This document shows, piece by piece, positions 60,536 through 64,000 of a stretch of 64,000 nucleotides of DNA; position 1 is the first letter of the stretch; the number at the start of each line of letters is the position of its first letter. The notes below the pieces were generated by a model that was not told where the DNA came from, did not search any database, and saw nothing but the letters and a program-made list of their open reading frames with translations. Position numbers and translations under genes: made by a program. The DNA comes from Pedobacter psychrodurus (lineage in GTDB: Bacteria > Bacteroidota > Bacteroidia > Sphingobacteriales > Sphingobacteriaceae): the NCBI RefSeq assembly GCF_004331735.1, contig NZ_SJSO01000007.1, forward strand, positions 310,001 to 374,000, given 5' to 3'.

Positions 60536-61624
60536 ATGAAAAGAGTATTTCTAAGTATAGTTCTAGCAGGTGCGGTAAGCTCTGCATTTGCTCAGAAAAG
60601 TGAAGTTAACGCCGCAAAAAACGACTGGGGTTTGTTTCAGTTAACTTCTTCAAACGCATCAACTCCCTTAGCTAAAAAATTGGAGTCGCTAGCGAAAGGA
60701 TTGGCTCATACAGATAAAGCTATTGCTGATGAAAAATCTAAGGTGATGCCTGAAGCATGGTCTTATCGTGCTTTATTTGCTTCTTCTGCAGCTATTTTAG
60801 ATTCAGTGAGCACTGCAAATGCCGATGCAAATTTGAAAATTGCTCAGGATGCAGTTGTTGAAGCCAAAAAACTGGATACAAAAGGTACTGAAAAAGATAA
60901 TATCGCTTCAGCTGAAACCAATATTAGCAACGCAGTTAGAAATGGTGGTGTAATGGCTTACAATAAGAAAGATTACAAAACTGCTTATGCAAAATTTGTA
61001 GCAGCTACAGTGATTAATCCAAGCGATACTGCTATGTATCTAAATGCGGGTATTGCGGCCAGACTTAATGAGGATTATCCGAACATGATTACCCAATTCA
61101 AAAAAGTAATCTCGTTGAATTCTCCACAGTCTAAAGATTTGTATACTGAAATTATCACAACCACATTAGCTAAACAAAAAGATACAACAGCGGCTTTGGC
61201 TATTATTAAAGAAGCAACGGCTAAATTCCCTGAAAATACAGAGTGGATCAAAACGGAGACTCAGATTTATATTGATAGGGGTGATGCAGCAAAATCTGAG
61301 CAAATGTTAATAGCACTGGCCACTAAAGAGCCTAACAATGCTAACTATCAGGTTTTATTGGGTAATATTTATTTCACCCAGGCTTTAAAATTACAGGCCG
61401 ACAGAAATAAAATCGATTCTAAAAAAGTGAAAGAATTTAACGAAGTAACAGGTAAAATGAACGCTTTGTTAGATAAATCTCTTCCTTTTTACAAAAAAGC
61501 ACTAGAGGTGGATGCTAAAAATGCAGGAGCATTAGAAACCTTAAAAACGATCTATGCTTTTAGAAATGATACTAAAAATTATGAAGATATCAAGAAACGT
61601 TTAGACTCATTGCCTAAACAATAA
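60536..61624 (+). CDS. TPR-containing exported protein
   Basis: A 362-aa protein with a signal peptide (about 1-19) followed by tetratricopeptide-type helical repeats: AYNKKDYKTAYAKFVAATVINPSDTAMYLNAGIAARLN near 140 and AKSEQMLIALATKEPNNANYQVLLGNIYFTQAL near 250. TPR proteins act as scaffolds. It starts 26 bp after gyrA. A similar protein follows at 61724, with which it shares repeat layout, so the two are probably paralogues. Confidence 0.9.
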   Translation: MKRVFLSIVLAGAVSSAFAQKSEVNAAKNDWGLFQLTSSNASTPLAKKLESLAKGLAHTDKAIADEKSKVMPEAWSYRALFASSAAILDSVSTANADANLKIAQDAVVEAKKLDTKGTEKDNIASAETNISNAVRNGGVMAYNKKDYKTAYAKFVAATVINPSDTAMYLNAGIAARLNEDYPNMITQFKKVISLNSPQSKDLYTEIITTTLAKQKDTTAALAIIKEATAKFPENTEWIKTETQIYIDRGDAAKSEQMLIALATKEPNNANYQVLLGNIYFTQALKLQADRNKIDSKKVKEFNEVTGKMNALLDKSLPFYKKALEVDAKNAGALETLKTIYAFRNDTKNYEDIKKRLDSLPKQ

Positions 61625-61640
61625 TTCTGATACCGATTTA

Positions 61641-61676
61641 AAAAAAGAGCTCTGAAATTTCGGGGCTCTTTTTTTT
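61641..61676 (+). terminator. Intrinsic terminator between the two TPR genes
   Basis: AAAAAAGAGCTCTGAAA (61641-61657) pairs over 17 positions, with some G-T pairs, with TTTCGGGGCTCTTTTTT directly after it, and a T-run follows. The two TPR genes are thus probably separate transcripts. Confidence 0.85.
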
Positions 61677-61723
61677 ATGTTTATTTTTATGGTTTATTAC
61701 GGTTTTACCACATTATTTATCTT

Positions 61724-62869
61724 ATGCAGAATTGCTTTAAAATATCATTAATCGCTTTAATTTTCTTCTCTTTTAATGCTGTGGCCCAAAAAACTCAAAT
61801 TCTTATCGCCAGAAATGCTGTGGGTAAACTACAAGCATCTATTGCTAATAAAGAAGATGAGAAAAAGCAGCTTGCTATTATAAACGAAGGTTTAAAGTCA
61901 ATTGAATCTGCTGAAAAAGATAATAAAACAAAAAACTGGGCCGAAACCTGGTCAATAAAATCTTACCTAACCTCGTTTGCAGCATTAATCGACACCGATC
62001 CAAATAATGCCAATAAATTTTACGATAATGCAGTTGAGGCTGTTGCCAAAGCGAAATCACTTGATCGATATGATGACAATTCTGGTTTGATTAAGGCTTC
62101 TAACCACAATATCCTTATCAAAAAACAGGAAAAAGGCAATGAAGCTTTTTTTAATAACGATTTTAAAGAAGCATTTGCTGATTTGAAAGAGGTAGGGGAC
62201 AATTTCCCGGCAGATACAACTTTAGCTTTAAATACAGCTATTTGCGCCTTAAATATTCAGGCTTATGATGAGTCTTTGACTTATTTTAAACGTGCGAAAG
62301 AAAATGGAATTAAAAATCCATCTGTATTTCAGAAAATGGCACAAATGTATGTTGTTAAATCAGAAAATGAAACCGCGCTTAAAACATTAGAGGATGGACT
62401 TGTACTTAATCCATTTAACCGTTTTTTAACAAACGATTATATTAATCTCTTACTTGATACCGAGAATTATAGTAAAGCTCAGGGATTAATCGAAAATAAT
62501 TTAAAAGTAGAAAAAGGAAATAAATTACTTTATTTTCTTTATGGTTATCTGCAACAGGCTGGTGGAAATAATGCTACAGCAATTTTAGCCTATGATAAAG
62601 CATTGTCTACAGATCAAAATTATTTCGACGCTTTGTATCAACTGAGTTTAGCTTATATTAATACGGCGAACGAAACCTTGAGTAAAAATGAAGCAGATAA
62701 AACTGCTAAGTATAATGGATTAATTAACCGTGCTCAATTTGCTTTGCAGCGTGCAAATGAAATTAATCCAAACGATAAAAAAACTGTTCAGTTACTGATC
62801 GATATTTATACCAAAAAGCAAGCTACCGACAAAGTTCAGGAGCTTAACCGTAAACTTCAAGAATTGTAA
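61724..62869 (+). CDS. TPR-containing exported protein (paralogue)
   Basis: A 381-aa protein with a signal peptide (about 1-21) and TPR-type repeats, including GNEAFFNNDFKEAFADLKEVGDNFPADTTLALNTAICALN near 144 and ETALKTLEDGLVLNPFNRFLTNDYINLLLD near 220. It resembles the upstream gene in size and repeat spacing; the divergence looks old, as few residues are shared outside the repeats. Function unknown. Confidence 0.88.
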   Translation: MQNCFKISLIALIFFSFNAVAQKTQILIARNAVGKLQASIANKEDEKKQLAIINEGLKSIESAEKDNKTKNWAETWSIKSYLTSFAALIDTDPNNANKFYDNAVEAVAKAKSLDRYDDNSGLIKASNHNILIKKQEKGNEAFFNNDFKEAFADLKEVGDNFPADTTLALNTAICALNIQAYDESLTYFKRAKENGIKNPSVFQKMAQMYVVKSENETALKTLEDGLVLNPFNRFLTNDYINLLLDTENYSKAQGLIENNLKVEKGNKLLYFLYGYLQQAGGNNATAILAYDKALSTDQNYFDALYQLSLAYINTANETLSKNEADKTAKYNGLINRAQFALQRANEINPNDKKTVQLLIDIYTKKQATDKVQELNRKLQEL

Positions 62870-62995
62870 ATTATTGGTCGATTTACATCGATAGGAAGGT
62901 GTTGGAAAATACAACTTAACATAATATTAATTATAAGACATTATACAAAACAATTATATATCTTTTGGTGAGTTTGTTTTGTCTTCATAATTTGT

Positions 62996-64000
62996 TTAGA
63001 ACATCATATGTATATCATATTCTAGTTTAGTTCTTAAGTTTTCAAGTAGCTTGATATCTAATGGTTCAATGGAATTCCGATGACTCCGTTCGAGTGTGAA
63101 TGTTGCTAAAATATCATTCATATCTTTTACCATATTTACATCTTTATACTGAATTTCGATATCGTAGCTGACAAATGATGTTATTGGCTGACCTGAAATA
63201 GATAAGGCACACTGAAGTTGACAGGTTTTAAATAATTCATATAAATTTGCATCTTGAGTAATAAAATATACAACTTGGTCTATACCTGTGTTAATCGCCT
63301 TAAAATGTACCATACGCATATGTAACAAGTCCCAAGCACTGCCCCAAAGTGTTCTAAAAATAACATCTAGTTGATCTCCTTTTTTATCTAAAGCAATCAT
63401 TTTTCTAAATCTAGAATCTCCACCAAATATTCTGATTGCCAACTGAATCTCTGAAGCCATAGAAGTGTTTAGGTGTTTATTGCACCAATGCAAGAATAAC
63501 TTCAGATTTTTGAGTACACTTCCCCTATTAGGATTGTTCTTTTTACATAGGAAATAGATTTTCAATAGTGAAACATAGCTCATAAGTAATAAGGGGAATA
63601 ATCCTTCAAAACCCATACTGTCTGTGTCGTTTACTTCCACATAATAATTAAAAATGCGGTCATTTAATTTAACGGTTTCACTAAATGGAGTATCGAAGGC
63701 ATAAGTAATTTTATTTACAAAATCCTGATACTTGGGGATATTTAGCTTATTAAAGGTTTCCTTACATAGCTCCATTGATCCAAACTTGGGTATCACTTCA
63801 ATATTATACTGCTGACAAAATAGTATGAGTATTTCTACATTTGTTTTTGATTGTGGATGTGCTTGCTTGTTCTCAAAATAATTAACTATATCCAAACAAA
63901 GATTGGCGTCTAGGTAAAAAAGGATTGCTCGGTTTTGATCTGCAGCTCTTTGTCGCTGGATTGTGTCTGGAAGGATAGATTCGCCATTACTGGTGAGTAT
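62996..64000 (-). CDS. Unknown protein, N-terminus cut off (possible PIN-like start)
   Basis: A gene of unknown function whose reading frame continues without stop to the right edge, giving at least 334 residues. The visible N-terminal part reads LFYLDANLCLDIVNYFENKQ, where the Asp of LDAN resembles the first acidic residue of PIN-like nucleases. Other blocks are SMGFEGLFPLLLMSYVSLLKIYFLC near 115 and AWDLLHMRMVHFKAINTG near 215. Composition suggests a soluble helical protein. The start is not in the window. No family is assigned with confidence. Confidence 0.75.
   Translation of the reverse strand: MLTSNGESILPDTIQRQRAADQNRAILFYLDANLCLDIVNYFENKQAHPQSKTNVEILILFCQQYNIEVIPKFGSMELCKETFNKLNIPKYQDFVNKITYAFDTPFSETVKLNDRIFNYYVEVNDTDSMGFEGLFPLLLMSYVSLLKIYFLCKKNNPNRGSVLKNLKLFLHWCNKHLNTSMASEIQLAIRIFGGDSRFRKMIALDKKGDQLDVIFRTLWGSAWDLLHMRMVHFKAINTGIDQVVYFITQDANLYELFKTCQLQCALSISGQPITSFVSYDIEIQYKDVNMVKDMNDILATFTLERSHRNSIEPLDIKLLENLRTKLEYDIHMMF

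Noticed and set aside
1-64000. CRISPR array or insertion sequence
   Set aside because: No series of identical 25-40-bp repeats with equal spacers, and no transposase-like ORF, was seen.

Overview
The window is chromosomal DNA of a Bacteroidetes bacterium, most likely a Sphingobacteriaceae member close to Pedobacter. The signs are AT-rich DNA, -7 promoter boxes of the TAnnTTTG type, few Shine-Dalgarno sites, a type IX secretion pair (gliding-motility C-terminal domain protein plus PorP/SprF), an OmpA protein with thrombospondin type 3 calcium repeats, many lipoproteins, and galK/galM, lysA, bioB and gyrA of Bacteroidetes character. No insertion sequence, prophage or CRISPR array was seen. Most of the window is ordinary housekeeping DNA; the unusual material is in intergenic regions and small accessory genes.

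Layout. 0-3.2 kb: a truncated class A penicillin-binding protein, a class III polyphosphate kinase 2 and RNase P RNA. 3.3-8.8 kb: a one-direction cluster for periplasmic metal/heme chemistry (MbnP-like lipoprotein, di-heme MauG/MbnH-like peroxidase, outer-membrane protein with an N-terminal CxxCxC, lipoprotein, YHS protein, Sco-like protein, monoheme cytochrome c), probably copper related. 8.8-9.4 kb: a PIN-domain toxin-antitoxin pair. 9.7-14.5 kb: phosphoglucomutase, aspartate kinase and diaminopimelate decarboxylase, the last with an in-frame heptanucleotide repeat. 14.6-22.5 kb: envelope and metabolic genes (transglutaminase-like DUF3857 protein, acyl-CoA dehydrogenase, folB, glycolate-oxidase-like flavoprotein, thioesterase). 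22.5-30.9 kb: Hsp20, a conserved protein of unknown role, a toxin-antitoxin locus whose toxin has a nonsense codon, LD-carboxypeptidase, a 1-kb region with a small ORF, a tRNA-like gene and a structured element, a DEAD-box-like protein with altered catalytic motifs, OmpA and a SpoU methyltransferase. 30.9-39.7 kb: galK/galM, nucleoside phosphorylase, YigZ, ribD, prmC, xerD, aroQ. 39.9-47.3 kb: glycosyltransferase, lipid A-type acyltransferase, WbqC, corA, parDE, mgtE, bioB, Ohr. 47.7-53.4 kb: the type IX cargo/PorP pair and a FUSC membrane protein. 53.4-54.0 kb: a divergent AT-rich region with DnaA-box-like motifs and a candidate structured RNA. 54.1-64 kb: a YafQ-type toxin-antitoxin pair, PIN-PhoH ATPase, MFS exporter, gyrA, two TPR proteins and a truncated unknown gene.

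How the genes work together. The clearest functional unit is the 3.3-8.2 kb cluster: MbnP and MbnH family proteins are partners elsewhere, and Sco, YHS and CxxCxC proteins all suit copper delivery or protection in the periplasm. lysC and lysA (aspartate to lysine/diaminopimelate), galK and galM (galactose), and corA and mgtE (magnesium) are functional neighbours. At least eight intergenic gaps hold composite palindromes ending in CGTCAT/ATGACG-type arms.

The best candidates for undescribed biology are the MbnP/MbnH-like cluster with its CxxCxC outer-membrane protein, the 53.65-54.03 kb RNA candidate, the small ORF-tRNA-like unit at 26.6-26.9 kb, and the related short leader ORFs before lysC and aroQ.
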